This document shows, one piece after another, positions 35,965-44,359 of a stretch of 64,000 bases of DNA. How positions within the stretch are numbered: position 1 is the first letter of the stretch; every line of letters begins with the position of its first letter. The notes under the pieces are model-generated. The model ran no database searches, was not told the DNA's origin, and saw nothing but the letters and a program-made list of their open reading frames with translations. The stretch covers positions 186,001 through 250,000 of the forward strand of contig NZ_JADIJK010000001.1 of assembly GCF_017355205.1 (NCBI RefSeq). Reading direction: 5' to 3'. This stretch comes from Bacillus sp. SD088 (GTDB lineage Bacteria; Bacillota; Bacilli; Bacillales; Bacillaceae_C). The position numbers were made by a program, and so were the translations under genes.

Positions 35965-36787
35965 TGATCAGCTGTTCATTTCGCTTGACCATCCGCTCAT
36001 AATATTCTTGGAACCAATCCAATTCCATCCCTCGAAGTTGACCCGTGAATAGTTTGTCACATTTGTTATTCATCACTTGAAGAAAACGTTGCATCACAGC
36101 TTGGATGGAAAATTCCACTCCCAATAATTCAGCTAAAGAAGCCATTACATATACTTGAATGTTCGGAAACGCAAACTTTGTAGAAGCCTGATACTGAGCA
36201 TGCTCGTAAAATTCTTTGACGAGAGTGGCCCGTTTTGCTCCACTTCCCGCTACACAAAGATAAATTTGCACAGCAACCGCTTTTCGAATTCGTCGTTGGG
36301 AAATGCCCGCGAACTTTTTTCCTCCAATGCTGAGATCATAGCTTCCGGGACAGTAAGAACCAACAATTTCTCTGGCTTCAATCTCACAATCAAAATCAGC
36401 AAACATTAACTGGACAAGCTCCCACATCGCATCATAACCGCGATTAATATCGATGCCCTTCTCCGTGTCCGGAAAAATTAAAGATAGATTTAACACATTT
36501 TCATCTAGAGCCACTGCTAGTCCACCGGAATTACGGACAATCCCTGTGTAATTCTGTTCTTGCAAAAAGCGAAGACCTGCATGCAAATTAGGAAGTTTTG
36601 TATCCTGGATTCCTAACACTAATGTGGACGGATGCACCCATGCACGTAGGGTAGGTGGGGATTCCCCGCTCCCCACTGACCTACATAAAGTATCATCCAT
36701 CGCAAACGATTGAATGGCATGAAAATAAGGATTATATCCTGATTGATCGATCAAGCGCCATTCCTTTTGCCTTAATAATTCTGACAT
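35954..36787 (-). CDS. lipL: Octanoyl-[GcvH]:protein N-octanoyltransferase LipL
   Basis: LipL moves octanoyl groups from GcvH to the E2 subunits of 2-oxoacid dehydrogenases in the Gram-positive lipoylation route. It belongs to the biotin/lipoate ligase fold family but lacks an ATP site. RNSGGLAVALDENVLN near residue 83 and the catalytic cysteine in GSYCPGSYDLSIGGKKFAG near residue 150 match B. subtilis YwfL. The length of 277 residues is typical. It stands alone between a terminator and a family C element. Its ATG is preceded by a modest AGGAGAA site. Confidence 0.93.
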   Translation of the reverse strand: MSELLRQKEWRLIDQSGYNPYFHAIQSFAMDDTLCRSVGSGESPPTLRAWVHPSTLVLGIQDTKLPNLHAGLRFLQEQNYTGIVRNSGGLAVALDENVLNLSLIFPDTEKGIDINRGYDAMWELVQLMFADFDCEIEAREIVGSYCPGSYDLSIGGKKFAGISQRRIRKAVAVQIYLCVAGSGAKRATLVKEFYEHAQYQASTKFAFPNIQVYVMASLAELLGVEFSIQAVMQRFLQVMNNKCDKLFTGQLRGMELDWFQEYYERMVKRNEQLIIKK

Positions 36788-36808
36788 TCTTTTTCTCCTA
36801 TTAATACG

Positions 36809-37170
36809 TGTTCAAAAAAGAGGATAAAAAGGACCAAGTCGGCTAAAAGCGCTGACGTCCTGTCAGCAACACCGATACTAGTACACCTGTACGTCGATAA
36901 GTTCGAGCGGACTTGTGCGTGTGTGCTGACTTCTACGTTGCCCACAGGACGTGCGATTTTAGTAGAAGAACCTTATCCTGATACATGAGCATAAGGTAAA
37001 CTTCCCACAATCCGCACCGCACGATGGAAAAGTGTTTCTTTTCCGAACAGCGCAGAAACAAACCAACGAGCTTGCGCATGCGTGGTGACTTCAACGTTCA
37101 ACACAGGAAGTGTCGGTACTTAGTCGAAATCCTTTATCTCGCAGTGTCATTTTTACCGACTTTTTGAACA
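36809..37170 (+). repeat. Dispersed element family C with two hairpin inserts (longest copy)
   Basis: Terminal inverted repeats are TGTTCAAAAAAGAGGATAAA on the left and TTTTTACCGACTTTTTGAACA on the right (partner of the left arm). Inside, a left insert has CTGAC-GTCCT-GTCAG (36852-36866) and GTAC-ACCT-GTAC. A middle insert has stem CTTCTAC/GTAGAAG around an AGGAC loop, and a further degenerate copy of that insert follows. It fills the gap between pta and lipL. Confidence 0.85.
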
Positions 37171-37177
37171 TCTTTTA

Positions 37178-38173
37178 TTAGTTTTTCTCCATTGATTGGA
37201 TCGCTGTCACAACAGCCAAATGATAAACATCCTCTTCACTACACCCGCGAGAGAGGTCATTAACTGGTGAATTCAATCCTTGCAAAATTGGTCCAACTGC
37301 CTCAAAACCACCTAATCGTTGAGCTATTTTATAGCCAATGTTTCCAGCTTCTAGACTTGGAAAAACAAATACGGTCGCATCTCCTTGCAGAGGAGAATTA
37401 GGAGCCTTTTTACTTGCTACAGAAGGAACGATAGCTGCATCAAATTGAATTTCCCCATCAATCACAAGTGTTGGATCCATTTCTTTTGCCAACTGTAAGG
37501 CTTCCTCTACCTTTTTCGTTTCATCAGATACAGCTGATCCTTTTGTTGAAAAACTAAGCAAAGCAACACGCGGATCAACATCAAACATTTTAGCCGTCTT
37601 GGCACTTTCTACAGCAATTTCTGCTAAGTCTTGTGAGTTTGGGGCAATGTTGATGGCACAGTCAGCAAATACGTATTTTTCCTCACCCTTTACCATCACA
37701 AAAACACCCGACGTTTTGCTTAGGCCAGGCTTCATTTTAATAATTTGTAAAGCTGGTCTAACTGTATCTGCTGTAGAATGGGCTGCACCACTTACCAAAC
37801 CGTCTGCCTTTCCCATGTAAACCAGCATCGTGCCAAAGTAATTTTCATTTTGCAATAATTTCTTAGCATCTTCCTCTGTTGCTTTTCCTTTCCTCCGTTC
37901 CACAAATGCAGCGACCATTTTATCTATTTCAATATAATTTTGTGGATCATAGATTTCCATTAGATCTAAGGAAATCTTTTGTTCCTTTGCTTTATCTTGA
38001 ATATCATTTATATCACCTATTAAAACAGGAGTAAGAATTTCTTCTGAAGCGAGACGTCCCGCCGCAGCTAATACCCGTGGATCCAATGCCTCGGGGAACA
38101 CAATTTTTCTATCCCATCCTTGTACTTTTCTTTTCAATTCTTCAAATAAACCATGATTTGATTGAGCCATCAT
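37178..38173 (-). CDS. pta: Phosphate acetyltransferase
   Basis: Pta interconverts acetyl-CoA and acetyl phosphate in overflow metabolism, working with acetate kinase. The PTA_PTB domain covers the whole protein of 331 residues, with KIVFPEALDPRVLAAA near residue 22, DGLVSGAAHSTADTVRPALQ near residue 125 and VFVFPSLEAGNIGYKIAQR near residue 275. It is the short, single-domain bacterial form. GGAGG precedes two adjacent ATGs. A family D repeat lies just upstream on the same strand. A CcpA site, known at pta in B. subtilis, is not obvious here. Confidence 0.96.
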   Translation of the reverse strand: MMAQSNHGLFEELKRKVQGWDRKIVFPEALDPRVLAAAGRLASEEILTPVLIGDINDIQDKAKEQKISLDLMEIYDPQNYIEIDKMVAAFVERRKGKATEEDAKKLLQNENYFGTMLVYMGKADGLVSGAAHSTADTVRPALQIIKMKPGLSKTSGVFVMVKGEEKYVFADCAINIAPNSQDLAEIAVESAKTAKMFDVDPRVALLSFSTKGSAVSDETKKVEEALQLAKEMDPTLVIDGEIQFDAAIVPSVASKKAPNSPLQGDATVFVFPSLEAGNIGYKIAQRLGGFEAVGPILQGLNSPVNDLSRGCSEEDVYHLAVVTAIQSMEKN

Positions 38174-38200
38174 AAAAGCCTCCTATCTTCATAATAAGAA

Positions 38201-38289
38201 TCAAAGGTTAAAGTCGCAACATCCTATCGCTTCGCTAGCATTAGTACGTGGCGACGCCTTTGTAACCAACTAACTTCCTGTTGGTCTCC
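38201..38289 (-). repeat. Family D hairpin repeat upstream of pta
   Basis: On the minus strand: CCAAC-AGGAA-GTT with a second GTTGG, then TTACAAAGGCGTCGCCACG, then GCGAT-AGGAT-GTTGC. In that hairpin G-U pairs keep the stem only when read as RNA on the minus strand. It lies 28 bases before pta on the same strand. Confidence 0.7.
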
Positions 38290-38421
38290 ACCTAAGCATA
38301 TACCTTTTTACCCAGTAACACATAATGATATTTATATTCTTGTCGTTTTTTCTACATTTTTGATTGGAAACTGAATAGTTGGAAAAACTATGATATAGTT
38401 TGGTTAAGTATTAATAGTGCG

Positions 38422-38660
38422 TGTTCAAAAAGGAGGATAAAAAGGACCAAGTCGGCGACTACACTGACGTCCTGTCAGCAACGCCGACACTAGCACATCC
38501 TGTGCGTCGAAAGTTCGAGGCGGCATAGCCTTGAGCAGCGGAGAGGCAAGCCAACGAACTTGCGCGTGTGTGGTGACTTCGACGTTCGACACAGGACGTG
38601 TCGGTGCTTAGTCGAAGATCATTTATCCCGAAGTGTTATTTTTACCGGACTTTTTGAACA
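38422..38660 (+). repeat. Dispersed element family C with hairpin inserts
   Basis: Ends are TGTTCAAAAAGGAGGATAAA and ACCGGACTTTTTGAACA. The left insert has outer stem GTCGGCG/CGCCGAC, inner CTGAC-GTCCT-GTCAG (38464-38478), then GCAC-ATCCT-GTGC (38493-38505). The right insert has outer stem CTTCGAC/GTCGAAG and inner CGACAC-AGGAC-GTGTCG (38587-38603). The uninserted form is at 48.9 kb. It ends 38 bases before hemQ. Confidence 0.88.
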
Positions 38661-38698
38661 TCCTCTAATAAGATATTTTACATATAGGAGTGGATAAA

Positions 38699-39448
38699 AT
38701 GAGTGAAGCAGTAGTCACATTAGATGGTTGGTATACACTTCAAGACTTTAGAAAAATAGATTGGGCTTCATGGAAGTTACTTTCAAATGATGAACGCCAA
38801 GCTGCTATCCAAGAATTCCAGCAATTTTTGGATAAATTAAATGAAGTACAGGAGCATAAAGAAGGCAGCCATGCGCTTTATACAATTTTAGGCCACAAAG
38901 CTGACTTTATGTTTATGGTATTAAGACCCACATTAGGAGAATTAAATGAGATTGAGAATGAGTTTAATAAATTAACAATCACAGAATTTACCCTACCTAC
39001 TTATTCATATCTCTCTGTTGTGGAGTTAAGTAATTACCTCGCTGGCGATTCCGATGAAGATCCTTATCAAAACCCTTATGTCCGTAGCCGACTCTATCCA
39101 ATATTACCTAAAACACAGCATGTTTGCTTCTATCCAATGGATAAACGCCGGGAGGGAAATGATAACTGGTACATGCTTCCAATGGAGGAAAGAAGAGAAC
39201 TTATGAGGAGTCATGGTTTAATCGGTCGGAAATATGCTGGAAAAATCAAGCAGCTTATTTGTGGCTCAGCTGGTTTCGATGATTTTGAATGGGGTGTGAC
39301 TCTATTTTCCGATGATGCTCTCCAATTTAAAAAGATTGTTTATGAAATGCGCTTTGATGAAGCGAGTGCTCGTTATGGAGAGTTTGGTGCCTTCTTTGTC
39401 GGAAACCTGCTAGAAGACCAAGACCTATCTCACTTCTTGCATGTATAA
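38699..39448 (+). CDS. hemQ: Coproheme decarboxylase HemQ (ChdC, YwfI)
   Basis: HemQ decarboxylates coproheme III to heme b with hydrogen peroxide, the last step of the Gram-positive heme pathway. It belongs to the chlorite-dismutase fold family. The catalytic tyrosine is in [10 protein letters not shown] near residue 146 and the proximal heme histidine is in [13 protein letters not shown] near residue 173. The length is 249 residues. The ATG at 38699 has AGGAG seven bases upstream; an in-frame GTG three codons earlier overlaps that site. A family C element directly precedes it, so the promoter may lie inside or be displaced by the repeat. Confidence 0.94.
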   Translation: MSEAVVTLDGWYTLQDFRKIDWASWKLLSNDERQAAIQEFQQFLDKLNEVQEHKEGSHALYTILGHKADFMFMVLRPTLGELNEIENEFNKLTITEFTLPTYSYLSVVELSNYLAGDSDEDPYQNPYVRSRLYPILPKTQHVCFYPMDKRREGNDNWYMLPMEERRELMRSHGLIGRKYAGKIKQLICGSAGFDDFEWGVTLFSDDALQFKKIVYEMRFDEASARYGEFGAFFVGNLLEDQDLSHFLHV

Positions 39449-39491
39449 ACATATTTAAACAAATAAAAACACAGTAACCACACTGTGCTCC

Positions 39492-39528
39492 AATCCCTAT
39501 CCTTATCTTCAAGGTTAGGGATTTTTTA
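39492..39528 (+). terminator. Terminator after hemQ
   Basis: AATCCCTA and TAGGGATT flank CCTT/AAGG pairs and are followed by T6. It ends the hemQ transcript about 45 bases beyond the stop. Confidence 0.85.
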
Positions 39529-39647
39529 TTCGACAAAATCTGGGGCGTACCAGGCATTTAATTAACAGGCATATCTCTGCTTAGGGATACATACAAATGA
39601 AAGAGCAACAAATTTCATGGAGAACCTATTTATAAGGAGTGAGACTC

Positions 39648-40112
39648 TTGGCAAATTCGAATCCATACCAAGCGAATTCCGGCGGCTATTATCCTATGTA
39701 TCCCATGCAGCAAATGCCAAATCCGAATGGTCCACAACAGGGACAAAATCCAAATTTCTATCAACCTCAGCCGATGCAAATGCCGAATCCGAATGCAGGT
39801 GCAAAAGCTGGTAACAATGTTCCAGGAATGCTCCCGATTGAAGAGTCCTATATTGAGAATATATTGAGGCTAAACAAAGGGAAACTCGTCGATGTTTACA
39901 CAACCTTTGAAAACAATCGGGAATGGAACGCCAAAGTTTTTACAGGTATTATTGAGGCTGCCGGAAGGGATCATGTCATTCTAAGTGATCCAGAAACCGG
40001 AAAAAGGTATTTAATTCCGATGGTCTATGTAGATTATGTAACATTTAATGAACCCGTCGAATATGAATATCCCTTTGGTTCTGGTCCCCTTGCCTCTGCA
40101 CCACCGCGTTAG
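39648..40112 (+). CDS. gerQ: Spore coat protein GerQ
   Basis: GerQ is a coat protein cross-linked by transglutaminase Tgl and needed for the cortex-lytic enzyme CwlJ during germination. The N-terminal 60 residues are low-complexity, rich in Pro, Asn, Gln and Met. The conserved C-terminal domain follows, with LPIEESYIENILRLNKGK near residue 65 and TGKRYLIPMVYVDYV near residue 120. The start is TTG at 39648, with AAGGAG eight bases upstream. An in-frame GTG three codons earlier lies inside the binding site. The product is 154 residues. In B. subtilis gerQ is a sigma-E gene next to ywdK. Confidence 0.93.
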   Translation: MANSNPYQANSGGYYPMYPMQQMPNPNGPQQGQNPNFYQPQPMQMPNPNAGAKAGNNVPGMLPIEESYIENILRLNKGKLVDVYTTFENNREWNAKVFTGIIEAAGRDHVILSDPETGKRYLIPMVYVDYVTFNEPVEYEYPFGSGPLASAPPR

Positions 40113-40149
40113 GGCAGCAGGACTTTGGTGGAGCACTAATCACTTGGTT

Positions 40150-40193
40150 AAAAATGCACTGAGAAACAAGTTTTGTTTCCCAGTGCATTTTTA
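40150..40193. terminator. Bidirectional terminator between gerQ and ywdK
   Basis: AAAAATGCACTG and CAGTGCATTTTT, a 12-bp perfect stem with further pairing of AAAC/GTTT inside. It serves the convergent gerQ and ywdK genes. Confidence 0.9.
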
Positions 40194-40204
40194 TGTTTTT
40201 AGAA

Positions 40205-40576
40205 CTATAGATGTTTCACCGCAAAAATAACCAATAAAACCCATGATACGAGAAAGGCAATTCCCCCCAAAGGCGTAATCGCCCCTAATACCTTGATACC
40301 CGATGTACTTAATACATATAAACTCCCTGAGAATAAGATAATTCCGATTAGCATCATCCAACCAGACCATGACAAAAGAGAGGATGCCGGATATTTTCCA
40401 GCAAGGATCCCAATTGCGAGCAAGCCGATTGCATGAAACATTTCATATTGAACTCCTGTTTTCCAAACTTCTAAGTATTTCGGCTCTAACTTCCCCTCTA
40501 AACCATGGGCGCCAAAAGCTCCTAACGCAACGGCTAAAAAGGCATTCAAAGCACCTAAGATAATAAAAATTTTCAT
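40205..40576 (-). CDS. ywdK: DUF423 family membrane protein YwdK
   Basis: A small membrane protein of 123 residues with four predicted helices. The N-terminal GALNAFLAVALGAFGAHGL segment is the family mark. The function is unknown. The ATG at 40576 has AAGGAAGG about nine bases upstream; an in-frame TTG three codons earlier is less likely. It lies convergent to gerQ, as in B. subtilis. The 300-base gap upstream contains a tandem array and a family D copy, so its promoter must lie close to the start codon. Confidence 0.88.
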   Translation of the reverse strand: MKIFIILGALNAFLAVALGAFGAHGLEGKLEPKYLEVWKTGVQYEMFHAIGLLAIGILAGKYPASSLLSWSGWMMLIGIILFSGSLYVLSTSGIKVLGAITPLGGIAFLVSWVLLVIFAVKHL

Positions 40577-40669
40577 TATGTCCAACCTTCCTTTTTAAAA
40601 ATTCATTCATATCTAACAGATCTTTATATATGGAAAATAATCCACCTGAACAAACACTTCTACTATATT

Positions 40670-40765
40670 CTATTAGCCGTTAAAAGCTTTCTATTAGCCG
40701 TTGCAGGATCCTATTAGCCATTATTTACATTCTATTAGCAGATAACCGCTTTCTATTAGCCATTA
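40670..40765. repeat. Tandem array of five units with about 21-bp period
   Basis: CTATTAG starts at 40670, 40691, 40711, 40732 and 40753, each followed by C(C/A)(G/A)TT-like bases and a variable 7-9 base spacer. The spacing of 20-21 bp puts every core on one face of the helix. The cores are more conserved than the spacers. No known site is recognised. Confidence 0.75.
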
Positions 40766-40773
40766 GGCCCACG

Positions 40774-40865
40774 GGTAGTTGGTCAGAACAGCGTTGTGCC
40801 GTGCAGGAGGTACTAGTGCAGAGGAAGCGACAGGACGTCGCAATTTGCATCTGCCACCGGGCGCT
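40774..40865 (+). repeat. Family D hairpin repeat
   Basis: TAGTTGGTCAGAACAGCGTTG, then TAGTGCAGA, then GCGAC-AGGAC-GTCGC (40827-40841) inside an outer GCAGA/TCTGC stem. Both stems differ from those in the 17.9 kb copy yet still pair. Confidence 0.7.
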
Positions 40866-40881
40866 TTTATAAAAGTTTGTT

Positions 40882-41172
40882 TTAAAAATCAAATATAGAA
40901 TCCCCATTAGCTCCATCTTCTGTTTTAATGGGCTCTGATTGCGGAATGGATATTGGCTTTGATTGGGTTTGCTGTGTAAAAGTTGGCGTGAATTCAGAAA
41001 CCTTCTCCTTTTTTTCCGCATGCTGATTGAGTTCCTCTCCCCCTATTCCAAGCTCCGCTAATGTTTTCACTGTATACAGATGAGCTTTTCTAGTAGACAT
41101 CTCACTCGCATGTTTTGCCTTATTTATCTCCTCTTGCATTTTAGCTAATAAAACTTCATAGGAAACGCCCAT
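40882..41172 (-). CDS. ywdI: YwdI family protein (DUF5327)
   Basis: A small soluble protein of 96 residues and unknown function. The N-terminal half is helical and conserved (MGVSYEVLLAKMQEEINKA). The C-terminal half is Gln/Pro/Ser-rich and probably disordered, ending in DSIFDF. The ATG at 41172 is preceded by GAGGTG at six bases, which decides it over a GTG three codons earlier. The identification rests on the N-terminal sequence and on its place next to ywdK. Confidence 0.75.
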   Translation of the reverse strand: MGVSYEVLLAKMQEEINKAKHASEMSTRKAHLYTVKTLAELGIGGEELNQHAEKKEKVSEFTPTFTQQTQSKPISIPQSEPIKTEDGANGDSIFDF

Positions 41173-41282
41173 TATAATCACCTCTTATCCATCTAGCTTA
41201 GGGTTTATCGATTGAAAAAGCAAAAATTTTATCCGCAAGTTTTGAAAAAATCCCCTTCTATGAGAATGAAAAACAAATAGAT

Positions 41283-41307
41283 GTTTGAAATACTCAAAAT
41301 CGGAAAT
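41283..41307 (+). promoter_or_regulatory. Possible sigma-B promoter of the YflT-type gene
   Basis: GTTTGA (41283-41288), 13 bases, GGAAAT (41302-41307). The sigma-B consensus is GTTTaa-N12-15-GGGtAt, so the match is partial. yflT-type genes belong to the general stress regulon. Confidence 0.45.
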
Positions 41308-41350
41308 ATACATAATGTGCAGATCATATTTCTAAGGAGGATGATTGTTA

Positions 41351-41674
41351 ATGAATAGAATTGAAGTTTGTGAAAATGGTGTAGAAGCTAATAATATTAT
41401 TACTCAGTTAACAGCCCAAGGTTTTTCTCACGATGATATCTATTTATTTACCCATGATGATGATCGAACAGAAGATCTAGCGGATGCTACTAAAGTAGAA
41501 ACAGTCGGCCTTCAAGAAGAAGGTGTTGTGGATTCTGTAAAAAACGTCTTTCGAAAAAAAGGAGACGAGCTTCGAGCAAAATTCGAATCAGTCGGTCTGA
41601 CACATCAGGAAGCCGAGAAGTATGAAAGCATTCTAGATAAAGGACAAGTTGTGATTGTGGCTCAGCAACACTAG
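41351..41674 (+). CDS. General stress protein, YflT domain
   Basis: A small soluble protein of 107 residues with the heat-induced YflT domain: an alpha/beta unit opening with IEVCENGVEANNIITQL and containing GFSHDDIYLFTHDDDRT, followed by a Glu/Lys-rich helical part and a final VVIVAQQH strand. The family is made under sigma-B stress control; molecular function is unknown. The ATG at 41351 has AAGGAGG ten bases upstream; an in-frame TTG two codons earlier is possible. A candidate sigma-B promoter lies about 45 bases upstream and a strong terminator follows. Confidence 0.8.
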   Translation: MNRIEVCENGVEANNIITQLTAQGFSHDDIYLFTHDDDRTEDLADATKVETVGLQEEGVVDSVKNVFRKKGDELRAKFESVGLTHQEAEKYESILDKGQVVIVAQQH

Positions 41675-41716
41675 GCAAATAGGGCTGTGATCATTAAACT
41701 CGAAAATAAAAACATT

Positions 41717-41757
41717 AAAGCCCAAGATTGCTGATTTAACAGCATTCTTGGGCTTTT
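41717..41757. terminator. Bidirectional terminator after the YflT-type gene
   Basis: AAAGCCCAAGA and TCTTGGGCTTT enclose an inner GCTG/CAGC stem, followed by TTTAATTTT. It serves the convergent gene downstream as well. Confidence 0.88.
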
Positions 41758-41788
41758 AATTTTGAAAAACATAATAGTCATAATTAAG

Positions 41789-42571
41789 CTATACTTTTGG
41801 TACGGCCTCTTTATACAATCTCCTTGATTTCACAATCCAAACAATCGCGATTACGGCAACAAGGGCATAAACGATCTCCACAAAGAGGATATTTTCAATT
41901 GTTCCTGTTTGATAAAGCGCTGCAGGAAAGTCAATGATCGCATGGATAAGAATCGCGAGAAAATAGAAGATAATCTTCCTATTTTTCACACCATACATCA
42001 CCAAGATCGATAATCCAAGTTGAATCGCAAGCGCGCTAACTCTTTCAATTCCGCCTAGCCATACAAGAGCTGAACTTCCTGTTAGCTGATCCTTCGCCAT
42101 TTGCAGCGATGGCTCCATCGAAGCAAGAGAATCAAAAGAGCCATTATTAATCATAATCGCCATAACAAGAGTGCTAATACTCGATATCCCCACCAACACA
42201 GCTGCTTCAAAGCCACCATGCCCTAATCCGAAGGAAAGACCATCTTTCCAGTCACGGTATTTTTTCAGGACATATTTCATCATAATCAAACGTCCCGTTT
42301 CCTCAAAAAGACCCGCCATTAGGCCACCATACAGCATATACAGCCAAGGATTCTCTAACCATTCTTTTGTTGTCGCATTTCCAACTAGAAAATAAGTATG
42401 GGGGATATTCTCTAGTATTAACGCAAAAACCAAAAAGGTCGCCATTCCAATTAAGAGAACATATAACGAAATACCAAATTTCTTTTTAAATAAAACGACT
42501 AATACAATCGGTAAGCCGATTGCAAATAACATGGATGCAATAAGTGCAACAAACATAGAAGTAGAAACCAA
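41789..42571 (-). CDS. YhfC family intramembrane metalloprotease-like protein
   Basis: An integral membrane protein of 260 residues with about seven helices. Motifs FEETGRLIMMKYVLKK near residue 90 and GLGHGGFEAAVLVG near residue 117, plus a late ILIHAIIDFPAAL, fit the YhfC branch of the CPBP/PrsW-like glutamic intramembrane proteases. The proposed catalytic residues (the EE pair and the histidines) are present, but activity in this branch is not established. The ATG at 42571 lies after an AGGAGATGG site. There is no operon partner. A role in peptide or membrane protein processing is inferred only. Confidence 0.75.
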   Translation of the reverse strand: MVSTSMFVALIASMLFAIGLPIVLVVLFKKKFGISLYVLLIGMATFLVFALILENIPHTYFLVGNATTKEWLENPWLYMLYGGLMAGLFEETGRLIMMKYVLKKYRDWKDGLSFGLGHGGFEAAVLVGISSISTLVMAIMINNGSFDSLASMEPSLQMAKDQLTGSSALVWLGGIERVSALAIQLGLSILVMYGVKNRKIIFYFLAILIHAIIDFPAALYQTGTIENILFVEIVYALVAVIAIVWIVKSRRLYKEAVPKV

Positions 42572-42747
42572 CGTTTACCATCTCCTTTCTAGATACTTGA
42601 CCCCATTTCTGTTTTTATCTCCTATTGCATACGAATAAAGGGAATAAAAGTTTCATTCCATTCATTTTTCCTCACTCTTCTGAATTGTTCTCCAGCTAAA
42701 ATGATCGTTTTCACCTTTTCCTTCTAAGGTTTTATCATTTTTCTCTG

Positions 42748-42774
42748 CAAAATAGGCTACCCTATAGGATAGCC
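42748..42774 (-). terminator. Terminator after the solute-binding protein gene
   Basis: On the minus strand GGCTATCC pairs with GGGTAGCC (one G-U) around TATA, then TATTTTG. It lies about 17 bases beyond the stop. Confidence 0.65.
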
Positions 42775-42790
42775 CACCCTCAATATTTCA

Positions 42791-44104
42791 TTATTCCTGC
42801 TTTGCTTTCTCGTCTTTAATATTAATTTCGATCTCTTCTTGTAATTTCCGTAAAAAAGTAACAACATCATCATCAGACTTTGCAAAATCATCTAATTTAT
42901 AATCAACTAATCGATCCCATTGGCTTTGACTTTTTAATTCAGCAGGAGTCAATTCATAAAAAGCAGCAATATTTTTATCTTTGTAGCTAGGTACCTCTGC
43001 TCCTGTTTGACTATATATCTCTTCATCCAGTAAAACAGTCCCACTTGCCATCGCACGGGATATTTTAAGCTGATTTTCTTTTGATACATATTCTGACAAA
43101 ATCGCAAAGGCCTCTTCCACATGTTCACTATCTTTCATAATCATCATTGGGGTTGTAGTCAAATAAGGATGGACACCTGGTTTTTCTGGCCACGTAGGCA
43201 AGGGTGCGATATCAATATGTTCCTTTGTTCCTTCTAAATCGCCCCAATCATATAGCAATGTTTGATGCCACCCCGCATTCATTGCAGCAAACCCTTGGGC
43301 AAATAAATCCCCTTCTTCTTCAACATCCATAATGCCAGGAATACTATAATATCGATCCATTAATTCATAATATTTTTTAAAAGCAGGCTCCTTCGTCAAT
43401 AACACTTCATCTGTGTCAGGATCGATAGGATTAACTGCCCACTGTTCTATAGGGATTTTCGGTTCATCAAAAACCAGTCCCATATACTTTTGACCGTTTC
43501 TTTCTCCAGTCATTTGTTTCGCAAGTTCCATGGCCTCATCCCAAGTGATCTCACCAATAGGATACTCCACTCCAAACAAATCGAAAATATCCTTATTATA
43601 AAAGAGAGCTTTAAATCCTACACCATCTGGCATCCCTATCAATCTTCCTTCTGGGTCATAAGAGCGTGCATAGGAAACTAAAGCTGGATTAAGGTCCTCT
43701 AGGTTAAAATCACTTTGTGCGATAAGATCATCAAGTGGATAAATTAAATCATCATCTAGTAATTGTTTAATGGTGTCATAGTGAATACTCACAACAATAT
43801 CTGGAACGACACCAGATGCAAAGATTTCTTCTAAATTTCCCCAGGTTGTATCAAAAGGGATCCGTTCAATCTTAATATTGCCTAACTTCTTCTCTATTTC
43901 TTTAAACCTAGAATCAAAAATTTGATCATCCCAACCGATGGCAATTTTAATCGTCACTGGCTCATCTGATTTTTCTTCTTTGTTATCTTGTTGATCGGTT
44001 TCCATCCTTTTCTCCCGCGATTCGTTATGTGTATTCGTAGAACAAGCGGTCATGAAAATAAATAGAAGTCCTACAATCATCCATCGAAACCACTTCTTAG
44101 TCAT
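42791..44104 (-). CDS. ABC transporter extracellular solute-binding lipoprotein (orphan)
   Basis: The protein of 437 residues has a lipoprotein signal with lipobox FMTAC, so the lipidated cysteine is at about residue 20. The mature part is a sugar-type solute-binding protein (family 1): VVPDIVVSIHYD, LIGMPDGVGFKALFYNKDIF, ITWDEAMELAKQMT and an ATTTPMMIM-like late segment (LTTTPMMIMKDS). No permease or ATPase gene is next to it, so it must borrow a transporter or act as a sensor. The ATG at 44104 has GAGGGGG nine bases upstream. The divergent AraC regulator probably controls it. The ligand is unknown; an oligosaccharide is the usual guess. Confidence 0.85.
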   Translation of the reverse strand: MTKKWFRWMIVGLLFIFMTACSTNTHNESREKRMETDQQDNKEEKSDEPVTIKIAIGWDDQIFDSRFKEIEKKLGNIKIERIPFDTTWGNLEEIFASGVVPDIVVSIHYDTIKQLLDDDLIYPLDDLIAQSDFNLEDLNPALVSYARSYDPEGRLIGMPDGVGFKALFYNKDIFDLFGVEYPIGEITWDEAMELAKQMTGERNGQKYMGLVFDEPKIPIEQWAVNPIDPDTDEVLLTKEPAFKKYYELMDRYYSIPGIMDVEEEGDLFAQGFAAMNAGWHQTLLYDWGDLEGTKEHIDIAPLPTWPEKPGVHPYLTTTPMMIMKDSEHVEEAFAILSEYVSKENQLKISRAMASGTVLLDEEIYSQTGAEVPSYKDKNIAAFYELTPAELKSQSQWDRLVDYKLDDFAKSDDDVVTFLRKLQEEIEINIKDEKAKQE

Positions 44105-44198
44105 CGTACGATACCCCCTCAAGAATTTAGTAGCCCAATTAGATAGAGTTTGGATAATATTTTGCTTTATTTTCCACTCCTTTCCAAAGCTTGTAAGA

Positions 44199-44212
44199 TG
44201 AAAGCGTTTGTA
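44199..44212 (-). promoter_or_regulatory. Possible cre site upstream of the solute-binding protein gene
   Basis: TGAAAGCGTTTGTA (plus strand) matches the CcpA consensus TGWAANCGNTNWCA with two mismatches. It lies in the gap shared by the two divergent genes. Catabolite control would suit a sugar-binding protein. Confidence 0.35.
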
Positions 44213-44359
44213 ATAATATATTAATGATACATGCCTAGAGTAGGATTTTCTCTATCTTATCTTGCTTGTTTTTCGCACAATTTTGATTTTTGACTTTTTA
44301 TAAAAGTAGAATTAAACAATACTTTCACTTTTTATTGACTAGTACTAGGGGGATCTTCC

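Noticed and set aside
40670-40765. CRISPR array
   Set aside because: Units are only about 21 bp with 12-bp cores and 7-9 base spacers, far below CRISPR repeat and spacer sizes, and there are no cas genes. The same holds for the array at 54802-54945.
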